Shown here in pieces: positions 20,334 through 30,082 of a DNA stretch of 64,000 nt. Positions within the stretch are counted from its first letter, which is position 1, and each line of letters starts with the position of its first letter. The position numbers and the translations under genes were made by a program. Origin of the DNA: Posidonia oceanica (lineage: Eukaryota; Streptophyta; Magnoliopsida; Alismatales; Posidoniaceae); NCBI GenBank assembly GCA_037176725.1, contig JAZBRS010000035.1, forward strand, positions 45,022,001 through 45,086,000. The letters run 5' to 3'. Below the pieces are notes generated by a model. The model ran no database searches, was not told the DNA's origin, and worked only from the letters and a program-made list of their open reading frames with translations.

Positions 20334-20496
20334 AGTTTTTTCTTCACCCTCTGCTTCTGATGCCAAGGATGCGCTGGCCAACCCCTGGTGTCATCCCGAC
20401 ACCAGGGGCATCTTTTGATCGCCCCTTGGTATCATTCTCCCCCTCTTTCCCCTATGATATTCCTGGTATCATGGGATGATTCATTCCTCATCCCCT
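20334..20496 (+). other. spacer between arrays
   Basis: Contains GGTGTCATCCCGACACCAGG (about 20386-20405), an imperfect dyad, echoed near 45388-45435 and 45680-45722 in the plus-strand chain. Confidence 0.5.
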
Positions 20497-21786
20497 CTTT
20501 GCCGGCCGATAATTCCGATATCTTATCATCTCTTTCCCTTTGCCGATCGATAAGTCCGGTATCTCATTATTCCCTCACCCCCTCTTTGCCGGCCGATAAG
20601 TCCGATATCTTATCATCTCTTTCCCTTTGCCAGCCGATAAGTCCGGTATCCCATCATGCCCTCACCCCTTCTTTGCCGGCCGATAAGTCCGATATCTTAT
20701 CATCTCTTTCCCTTGGCCGGTCGATAAGTCCGGTATCTCATCATTCCCTCACCCCCTCTTTGCCAGCCGATAAGTCCGATATCTTATCATCTCTTTCCCT
20801 TTGCCAACCGACGAGTCCGATATCTCATCATTCCCTCATCCCCTCTTTGCTGGCCGATAAGTCCGATATCTTATCATCTCTTTCCCTTTGCCGGTCGATG
20901 AGTCCGGTATCTCATCATTCCCTCATCCCCTCTTTGCCGACCGATAAGTCCGATATCTTATCATCTCTTTCCCTTTGCCGGCCGATAAGTCCGGTATCTC
21001 ATCATTCCCTCACCCCCTCTTTGCCGACCGATAAGTCCGATATCTTATCGTTGCTTTCCCTTTGCCGGTCGATAAGTCCGGTATCTCATCATTCCCTCAC
21101 CCCCTCTTTGCCGGCCGATAAGTCCGATATCTTATCATCTCTTTCCCTCTGTCGGCCGATGAGTCCGGTATCTCATCATTCCCTCATCCCCTCTTTGCCA
21201 GCCGATAAGTCCGATATCTTATCATCTCTTTCCCTTTGCCGGCCGATAAGTCCGGTATCTCATCATTCCCTCACCCCCTCTTTGCCGGTCGATAAGTCCG
21301 ATATCTTATCATCTCTTTCCCTTTGCCGGCCGATAAGTCTGGTATCTCATCATTCCCTCATCCCCTCTTTGCCGGCTGATAAGTTCGATATCTTATCATC
21401 TCTTTCCCTTTGCCGACCGATGAGTCCGGTATCTCATCATTCCCTCATCCCCTCTTTGCCGGCCGATAAGTCCGATATCTTATCATCTCTTTCCCTTTGC
21501 CGGCCGATGATTCCGGTATCTCATCATTCCCTCACCCCCTCTTTGCCGGTCGATAAGTCCGATATCTTATCATCTCTTTCCCTTTGCCGGCCGATAAGTC
21601 CGGTATCTCATCATTCCCTCATCCCCTCTTTGCCGGCCGATAAGTCCGATATCTTATCATCTCTTTCTCTTTGCCAGCCAATAAGTCTGATATCTTATCA
21701 TTCTATTCTTTCATTCCTTTGCCGGCCGATAAGTTCGATATCTTATCATCTCTTTCTCTTTACCGGCCGATAAGTCCGATATCTTA
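20497..21786 (+). repeat. 87-bp tandem array, about 14 units
   Basis: Each unit holds two related halves: GATAAGTCCGATATCTTATC (a perfect GATAAG-N8-CTTATC dyad) and GATAAG/GATGAG-TCCGGTAT-CTCATC, separated by C/T-rich spacers containing TTTGCCGGCC. The period is 29 codons, so an open frame of 461 codons spans it (20388-21773). The frame has no protein character beyond the repeat and is rejected as a gene. Confidence 0.95.
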
Positions 21787-21960
21787 TCAATTCTCTCCGT
21801 TTTCTTATCAATATCAATCATCAATCTCTCCTTTTCCTTATCAATATCAATCATCAATCTCTCCTTTTTCTAATCATCAATCTCTCCTTTTTCTTATCAA
21901 TATCAATCATCAATCTCTCCTTTTTCTTATCAATATCAATCAATCAATCAATCACTGCTC
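21787..21960 (+). repeat. short T/C-rich tandem repeat
   Basis: Copies of TATCAATATCAATCATCAAT plus CTCTCCTTTT with variable length, ending in a short CAAT run near 21945. Confidence 0.85.
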
Positions 21961-22880
21961 TTTCCAGTTGATAGGACCGTAAACTATCATCTTGGGCCGA
22001 TCCCCGATCTGGCTCGCAGTTGTGTTATACAGCTGACATCCAGTAACTGTCCCTCGTAATTGCACCTTCCAGTTGATAGGACTGTAAACTATCATTCTCT
22101 GGCTGATGATTCAAAACTCATCCTTGGCTGATACCCAAAACTATCACTTGCAATTACGTTATACGGTTGACATCTAGTAACTGTCCCTTGCAATTGCAGC
22201 TTCCAGTTGATAGGACTGTGAACTATCGCTCCAGTTGATATGACTGTAAACTATCGTTCCAGTTGATAGGACTGTAAACTATCGTTCCGGTTGATAGGAC
22301 CGTAAACTATCACCTGCAATTGCATTATACGGCTGATATCCAGTAACTATCCCTCATGATTGCGCTTTCCAGTTGATAGGACCGTAAACTATCGTTGCAG
22401 TTGATAGGACTGTAAACTATCACTCGCAATCATGTTATACGGCTGATATCCAGTAACTATCCCTCGCAAATGCCCTTTCCAGTTGATAGGACTGTAAACT
22501 ATCGTTCTAGTTGATAGGACTGTAAACTATCGCTCTGGTTGATAGGACCGTAAACTATTATTCTCTGGCATTTGCGTTATACGGCTGATACCCAGTAACT
22601 ATCCCTCATGGTTTGTGCATTCCAGTTGATAGGACTGTAAACTATCGCTTCCAATAGATAGGACTGTAAACTATCGTTCCAGTTGATAGGTCTGTAAACT
22701 ATCGTTCCAGTTGATAGGACTGTAAACTATCCCGCACAACCATGTTATACGGCTGATATCCAGTAACTATCACTCACAACTGCCTCCGGTTGATAGGACC
22801 GTAAACTATCGCTTCCAGTTGATAGGACTGTAAACTATCACTCCCGGTTGATAGGACCGTAAACTATCCGGCCGATAAAC
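21961..22880 (+). repeat. 28-bp tandem array with interleaved 17-bp dyads
   Basis: There are about 18 copies of GTTGATAGGACTGTAAACTATC (dyad GATAG-N9-CTATC), often 28 bp apart. Among them are six copies of a second dyad, GACATCCAGTAACTGTC or GATATCCAGTAACTATC, each after a GTTATACRGYTGA-like lead. Confidence 0.95.
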
Positions 22881-23413
22881 CCGACACCTTATCACCCTCT
22901 TCGCTTGACCTTGCCCCAGGAAGGCAAAGTCCCGCATCCCCTCGCGATAGGAGAGTTGGCCTCTCTCCCCTCGCACCCCTTTTTGCTAGCTTGCTCCCTG
23001 GGCAGGGACAAGCTGCACCTTTTCTTCCTTGCCTTGTCGCGCAAGTTTGGCCTACCCGCCAGATCTTTGCGCCACATCGCGCCTTTCTTTTACCATTTCT
23101 TTTGCACCACCTCTGCACCTTCTTTGCTAGCATTGCATACTAGTTTAACATCATCAGTATCATCTGCACTGCATCAGCATTCTAACAGCACTAACTTTTG
23201 TACTAATGTTTGCATTGCATTTGCATTAGCATGCATTGCATACTTTGCACATCATCCATCTGCACCTGCATTTTGCATTGCGGCAACGAGCTACGATTTT
23301 CGGTGCATCCGCCGAATAAGTAGCCCACGCCTATAGCAAACCTCTGCTCCCGTCGGTCAGATGGGGTGTCTTGTCAACCCTGAGCAGCGGCCTCGCTCCG
23401 CTTGACCTTGCTC
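22881..23413 (+). other. E1 3' tail before the PPT
   Basis: No gene. Its last part (23270-23413, GCATCCGCCGAATAAG...) is conserved with 46815-46950 and, in reverse, with 37945-38080 and 41688-41830. Confidence 0.7.
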
Positions 23414-23426
23414 AGGGAGGGGCATC
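23414..23426 (+). other. polypurine tract (E1)
   Basis: AGGGAGGGGCATC lies immediately before the 3' LTR TGTTGA. It primes plus-strand DNA synthesis. The same 13 bases precede the LTRs at 46965, 41674 (minus) and 37931 (minus). Confidence 0.92.
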
Positions 23427-26400
23427 TGTTGACACCCCATCTTGACAGGCTTGGACCATTTGGGACCTTCTGGCGACTTCTGGATCTAAACCTGGGTCAA
23501 AACTACACCAATCTCCTTCATCTTATCCTTCAAAACAAGCCTAACTTGACCTAAGCCTACACCTATTTCCCAAGCCCAAAACTTACCCAAAAACCATAGG
23601 AAAACCCATCACTCCCAACTTAGCAAACCTACCCAAACACTTAGAAATTTTCAACCCAAAACCATTCCCAAAAACCCTAGAAAACCTAGGTAAAACTACC
23701 CATTTTCTACACCTCAAAATCCTTCCAAAACTTTCCCAAAACTAAACCAAATCCCCAGAACTAACACTAGAAATCCTAGGCTACACACCCACCAAATTTC
23801 AATCCTTTTTGAAACCTTTAAACCCTCCTTTCACCCAAATTATCCTTTTCTCTCTCTTGGATTATTCTTTTCTCTCTCCTCTCTCTCTCCTGATTATCCT
23901 CCTTCTTTTCATCCCCTTCTCTCTTTTTTTCTTGCCTGGCTGTGGGCCCCCCTTGTGCATCTATCTCTTCTCAATCTTATTTCTATTTTTATCTTATTTT
24001 TAGCATTTTCCCTGACTTCCAAAAAAATTATTTTCTTTCAACTCCTCTCTTTCCCCTTTATTCTTCCATTTTCCCTTTTCCTCCTCCTTCTCCTCTTCTT
24101 TTTCTTTCTTTTTACTAAGCTCCTAAAAAATCCTTAAAAACCTCTAAAAACTTTAAAACAAAAGGAAAACAAACCAAAACCCTAAGAAAAATAATTAAAA
24201 ATATTAAGCAAACAATTAAAAACCTAAACCCAACTAAATCTAGCTAAAATGGAAAACCAAGAATGCAAGCTAAAAAATGCAAAACAAACCAAAAGAAAAT
24301 GCTGTAAAATCAAGGAAAAAACCGAGATGTAATCAAAACAGCTAAAAGTAAAATCCTATTAAAAACAACCTAGAAAACAAACCCTAAAAGAAAGAAAACA
24401 CTTAAGAAATGCAAGGGCTAATAATTAAGAAGGAAAAACCTAACTTAACAACTCTAAAAAAAAAATTGAAAACATAATTAAAAAATAATAAAACAAACAA
24501 TCAAAATTTACGAACAGCTAATTAAAACTTAACAAGAAAACCTAACCTAAGAAAAAATGCTAAAAGAATTTAACAAACGAAATTAAGAAAAAGCAAATCA
24601 AAGAAGACCTAAGAAAAATCCTAAAAGACTAAAATCAAAAGCCAAAACTCACTCTAATTAATCTAAAAACAAACCTTAAAAAATCCTAATTAACATCCCA
24701 AGTACTTAACAAGAAAAACATAATTAAAAAACAACTTAAAAGACTTAACAAACATTTAATCAAAATAAAAAACAAATTAAAAACAAAGAAAACCCTTAAA
24801 ACCCTAATCAAACCCAAAATCCCTCTAAACCTGATTAACCAACCGAAAACAGTCATTAAAAAATTTAATCACGGTCCTAACTTAAAATACAATCACTCTA
24901 ATAATTTTACCTATTTTTATTTTATTTTTATCCAATTTATTTCTCCTCTCTTTCCCTTCCATTTCTCTCTTTCTTCCTATCTTTCTTTCTTTTCTTCCTT
25001 TTCTCCTGCTGGGCCCAGTCTGGCCCCTTCCACCCCCTTCTTTCTTTTCTTTCTTTTTTCTTTTTTCAGCTCGCGGCCCGGCCCAGCCCGCGCCTTCAGC
25101 CCCTCCTCTTCCCTTCTTCCTTCTTCTTCCTTCTTCAGTTCTTCTTCCCGCGGCCTGCAACAGCACTCCCTCCTTCCTTTTGAATTCAATTCTTCCCCCT
25201 TCGTCCAATCGGCCTACAACTTCGCCTTTCCTCTCTCAGCACTCAGCGGATCTTCCGGGAAGGCATTTACTGCCCGTCTTCTCGCTGGCCTCCTCTCAAC
25301 TTCAGCTACAGTGTTCGGCGCTGGTGGGATTTCAAAAATCCACAGCGCGCCCAGCGGCTTCCTCCTCTACTTAAAAACCTCCGGTCTTCTCCTCCTTCCA
25401 CGCCTTTTGTCATCCGAGAGAGAGAGCTAAGGAATCCAGAGAGAATTCCTAGCATTCCCCTCCTTCTTCCTCCTCTGAAACCAGCAGCAACTTCACCCTC
25501 CTCTTCCCCTGAAACTAAGCCGGTTCCAGACCATAAACCGCACCCAATTCCTCCCCCAACCTCACCCAGAATCCCAGCATCGCAGCCCCTCCATCCCTCA
25601 GCCTTTCCGCCCCAGAAATCGCCCCCGAACACCCAAAATTCTCAGCAGAACCCAACTCCTTTCCTCCCAGAAATTCCCGACACCACAGCCCTTGAAACCT
25701 TCCCAAATTCCACACCCTTACTCACCTGATCACCAGCTTTCTAACCCCCCAAAGCTCCAGCCTTCTCCCCCCTCATAGTCCAAGCAAACCACCACAAACA
25801 CCTGTGACCTTCCTCTGCCAGAAGATCACCCCACCTGCAAACTCCACCCACAGGTCCCCACGATCCAATTTAACCACCCAAAACCCTTCACCCAACCTCC
25901 AGCAAGTCGCCAGCACCCTCCAATTGATCCAGAGAGCGGCGGACATCCACCCCCACCTCTGGCATCCAGCTGTGAACCCACTGAACCCATTTGTCGCGCC
26001 GGTCTTCGCAGCTGCCCTCCGATCATTCAGCAAGCTCTGGAGCGTCGCGCTGAGCAGAACCGGACGCCCAGAAGCAACCAGAGACGCCCGCAGCAGCTGG
26101 ACCAACCTCACCATCGATCCCTAGATCAGTCGACGTCGGGAGGACTCCTCAGCCACGGAAACAGGTAACTCTCTTCATCCCTAAGTTAGACTCCCTCTTC
26201 TCTTGCTTTTTCGCTCCTCAGCCTGGGATTTCCTTCTCTCCTGCGCCGAGTCAACGCTGGGTCAACGTCGTCTTCTCCGGCGAGCTTCATAGTACGTCCC
26301 GCCGCTTCGGTCAGCAGAACGACGCTCCAGCAGCTGCCTCCGCTCCGCACGGGTCCCAGAAGCATACTCCGACCTTCAGATCGCAGCGACGCCGCCTCGT

Positions 26401-29364
26401 CTGCCCGGACTGTGCTTGAGAAGGTCTGCAGACCTCCGGTGACTTCTCCGGCTCGCTCCAGCCAGCGTCGAACCCCGCCGGACGTCGCCCGAGCTCCGTC
26501 AGGTCTTGGTGAAGCCCGCCCGCCGGTCTATGCCGCACCAACTCCCCTGTGCCGGCGTTCATGGACACTGGTAGCTTTTGCTACAGTGTCCATGGCCGTC
26601 GGCCATTTCACTGTGCACTTATTTTCTGGTACCTTGGTTATTTTACCAAATATTGCTTTTTTGGTCTCAGTTCTTACTTATTTGCGTTCAGGTCCTTTAT
26701 TTGATTAAATCTGTTTATTTCTGAACTAAAACCATATAAAATTGCATGAAAAATATGTAGTTCTCTTTATTTGCATGTCAGTCCTTTTACTGTGCTTTCC
26801 TTCAGTAATAAATTTGATTTTGGCCCTCCGGCTTTTGATTATTGCATTTTAGTCCTGCAGTTGATTAATTTGATTTAATGCACTAAGTTTGCTATATAAA
26901 ATTGCATTTTAGGTCCTTATTGTTTTCTGTAATTGCCATTTAATCCTCTGTCCTGTTAACTTAGCTTTTATTTTTCAATTTTTGCTTACTGCATTGCATT
27001 ATTTCCCCCCTGTTTTCTGATTTTTGCATATAGGTCCTTCCCTAATGCACAGTAGTCATTTAAATGCATATTTTCCTTATAAAATTGCATTTTTGACCCT
27101 GCATGATTTGAAAATTGCACATAGGTCCTCTGCATGCTTATAAAAATCATTTAAATGCATATTTTGCTTATAAAATTGCATTTTAGCCTCCACATGTTTG
27201 GAAAATTGCATATAGGTCCCCCATCTGCATTCCCAGACCCACTAGATCCCTGTTTTGCTGGAAAATTGCATTTTGGACCCTAATGATTTTAAAATTGCAT
27301 TCTAAACTGCCACATGGTTTCAAAGTTTGTCCTGATACATGCTCATCTTGGGAAATTGAATTTTAAACCCTGTCTTTTGTAAAATTGCATGCAGACCCTC
27401 TTTTTTCCAAAACCCTTGCATAAAAGCCCCAAACTTTTCAAAACCTTTGCATTTAGACCCCCATCCTTTCAAAAATTGCATTTAAATCTCCAATTTTCTG
27501 AAAAATCACCCTTAAGCCTTTTCTTGCATTCTGCATGCATTGCACTCATGCATTCTAGTTTTTTGCATCCTTTGCACACACTTAAGTATCATTAGCTCCC
27601 ATTCACATGGGAGGACCTGTTTTGCACACCTCTAGGACCCCCTGTACACTTAGATCCATTCTTCTCCCCTGTTCTGGCCCCTCTGCCTTGAAGCTATGAT
27701 ATCTTCCAATCCGGCCGTTGGATCTTCTCAAATAAGCTACCCGGACGACCCCGGCGAAGCGCTCTTCAGCATGGACCAAGCAGATCTCAGATCAGGTTTC
27801 AGATTTCCCAAGTACGTCCTTCTGAACCCCTGCACAGCATTCATTTGCATACCATTTGCATTGCATGCATCGTTTTCGCTTTTTATTTCCTCGAACATGT
27901 AGTATAGGACTTCCTCTTCTTATCTATCAATTCCGTTCCTCCTTTCGCGTATTCCCAAGTGTTTTGTGTCGTGTTTCCCCTGGATTCACCACTTATTGCG
28001 ACTTTCTTCCACCTTTTCTACGATCCGATCGCACCGCGAGCTTTGGACAGCGTGCGAGACACATCGTGGAGCGGTTTAGTGGGAAACAGTCACAAAGCGG
28101 TGGTAATCCCTCCACTTGCTTGTTCTCCCCAGTGTAGGTCTTCATACCTACTCTGCATGGCCCTTAAACAGTGCCTGTTCTCACACACACACTGTTTGCC
28201 TCCCCTTTCGCTTCTCTTGTTCTCTCTCCTTGCATTTGCATTTGCATGGTTTTGCTGAGGTTTTATTCCACCGCTTTTGGCACCGTTTTGCGAGCCTGCT
28301 TTGTCTTTGGCACCGTTTTGCGTGCCCGCTTTGCTTTTGACACCGCTTTGCATGCCCGCTTCGCTTTTGGCACCATTTTGCGTGCCCGCTTCGCTTTTGG
28401 CACTGTTTTGCGTGCCCGTTTCGTTTTTGACACCGTTTTGCGTGCCTGCTTTGTCTTTGGCACCGTTTTGCGTGCCCGCTTCGCTTTTGGCACCATTTTG
28501 CATGCCTGCTTCGCTTTTGGCACCATTTTGCGTGCCTACTTCGCTTTTGGCACCATTTTGCGTGCCCGCTTCGTTTTTGGCACCGTTTTGCATGCCCGCT
28601 TCGCTTTTGGCACCGATTTGCGTGCCCGCTTCGCTTTCGGCATCGTTTTGCGTGCCCGTCTTGTTTTCTTGTACCGTTTTGCATGCCACTCTCGTTTCTT
28701 GCATTGTTTCGCGTGCTTTACGCCGTTTTCTCTTGCATGTTGCCTGCATTGCTTGGTTTTATCGTCGTTTTGCTTTTTCGTTTGCATTTGCATATAGGGC
28801 AGTGATGCTTACTGCCTGGAGTTCTCACGAGCCAGGTTTCGCCCGGTTCGGAACACAGACAGCGCTGCTGAGCACTTAGATTGCACGTTTACTTCCTTGC
28901 ATTGCATCCCACCACTTAGAGCACACCTATGAGCATTCATTCAGGCATTCATTGGCATTTAGGCATCCAAATCTGCATTTCCCTGCGTATGCGAGCGTAA
29001 GCCTAGAAAGACCGATTCTCGGGCGTGTTGGGGGTGCCTAACACCTTCCCCGCACGTAACAGGAGTCCTTGCCCAGTCTTTTGGCCCGCAATGACCATAT
29101 CGCCCTTATCCTAGGCATAAGTCATCTCATTTGCATGTATTTGCATTTGTTTTCCTTTGCATTTCTTGCTTGGTTTTGCGTGTTAATTCATGCATTTCCC
29201 CCGATTTTCCTTGTCTCCCGATAATCGACACAGTGGCGACTCTTATTTGTCTTATCTTCTTCTTTTCTTACCTTTTCTCCTCTATTTTAAGTGTTTTCGA
29301 GTTGAGCCCTCCTCCTCGGACCTCGCCGCCAATAGTAAGCCTGATTCTGATTGGGATTACTACA
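23427..29364 (+). repeat. E1 3' LTR
   Basis: It aligns throughout with 1045-7052. It is 70 bp shorter, of which about 60 bp is two fewer 30-bp units in the array at 28272-28673. Hairpin 26560-26594, U5 hairpin 29024-29056 and PBS-like nonamer 29234-29242 are kept. Confidence 0.95.
28272..28673 (+). repeat. 30-bp tandem array in the 3' LTR, about 13 units
   Basis: Same unit as 5887-6345, with a different order of point variants and two fewer copies. Confidence 0.9.
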
Positions 29365-29369
29365 GCCAG
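29365..29369. repeat. target-site duplication of E1, right copy
   Basis: GCCAG, identical to 1040-1044. Confidence 0.95.
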
Positions 29370-30069
29370 TATACACCCTCAGCTTCTACTGTGTGTATTG
29401 GCAGCCTATGACTATGTTATGCTCTACTTTGGTCCTCTCCATGTCTGGTGGACTCTCTTGATTGGATTGACCTCACTTTTGGAGTTTTGAGTTCAACGAG
29501 ATGCTCTGTTATGCTCTGAGTCTCACTTTGTAGCCACATGCAAGGAGATGGCGCTACTCGGGTGAGTTCTGCTTGAGATTGTCGATGCTTGACATCCTCT
29601 CGGCACAGCTTGTTTGCCCGAAGCCGGTTTTTTGATTATATAAATGTTTGTGGGTTTTGTATATTTTAGAAAAGGAAAGGACAAACATATTTATGGGTTT
29701 TTGCATTGGTTTTGTATTTTTATGGTTTTTGGGTTTAAGAAAACGTAAAAAAGGAAAACCAGTAGAAAGGAAGAACATGTTTTTGTTGTTTATTGATTTT
29801 CTTGATTTTTTTGGTGCTTTTGTCTTTTGCAGGGTGAAAGAGATGATATGTACATGTAGGAAATGACATGTATGTGTAGGGAGTGATAGGTATGTGCAGG
29901 AAGTGATATGTATGTTCTATGTGCATACTGGAAGTGAAAAAAAAAATGCTTGTTTTAGGTTTTGACAGATTTTGTTTTTTTTATGGGTTTTCCAATAGGC
30001 GAAAAAACACAACAACAAAATGAAAAGAAAAGGAAAGACAATGCAGAAAACAAAAGAAAGGTAAAAGGG
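29370..30069 (-). other. A/T-rich spacer after gag in E2
   Basis: There is no gene. On the minus strand it is A-rich with many AAAACC and ACAAAACCCACAAACATTT-type runs, matching 60110-60840 of E4. Positions 29830-29925 hold four imperfect copies of TATGTGTAGGAARTGATATG. Confidence 0.6.
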
Positions 30070-30082
30070 ACTTACCTGTCAG
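30070..30082 (-). promoter_or_regulatory. candidate 5' splice site after gag (E2)
   Basis: On the minus strand this reads CTGACAG|GTAAGT, a full match to the plant donor consensus. E4 has CTGACAG|GTATGT at the homologous place (60058/60059). The acceptor is unknown. Confidence 0.5.

Larger units (their letters stand above)
1045..29364 (+). mobile_element. E1, complete Ty3/gypsy Tat/Ogre-type retrotransposon, 28.3 kb
   Basis: The element has paired LTRs of 6,008 and 5,938 bp with TG...CA ends and a 5-bp duplication. The PBS is at 7054 and the PPT at 23414. The coding order is gag, protease, RT, RNaseH, second RNaseH, integrase, followed by an accessory ORF in the same orientation. The tRNA-Arg PBS, the second (archaeal-type) RNaseH, the giant LTRs and the tandem repeats before the 3' LTR are all Tat/Ogre hallmarks. 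The LTRs differ by scattered substitutions, mostly transitions, and by tandem-repeat copy number, so the insertion is not recent. gag and pol carry at least six in-frame stops, two frameshifts and a changed RT active-site residue, so this copy cannot make a working polymerase. The accessory ORF is intact. Confidence 0.95.

Noticed and set aside
20388..21773. 461-codon open frame across the 87-bp array
   Set aside because: The period is 29 codons, so the frame stays open by arithmetic; the product is only the repeat and has no domain.
20187..22880. CRISPR-like appearance of regularly spaced dyads
   Set aside because: Units are contiguous tandem repeats with related spacers, in a plant retrotransposon tail; no unique spacers and no cas genes.
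28090..28879. The same kind of open frames in the 3' LTR array
   Set aside because: Same cause as in the 5' LTR; the frames differ in length because unit number differs.
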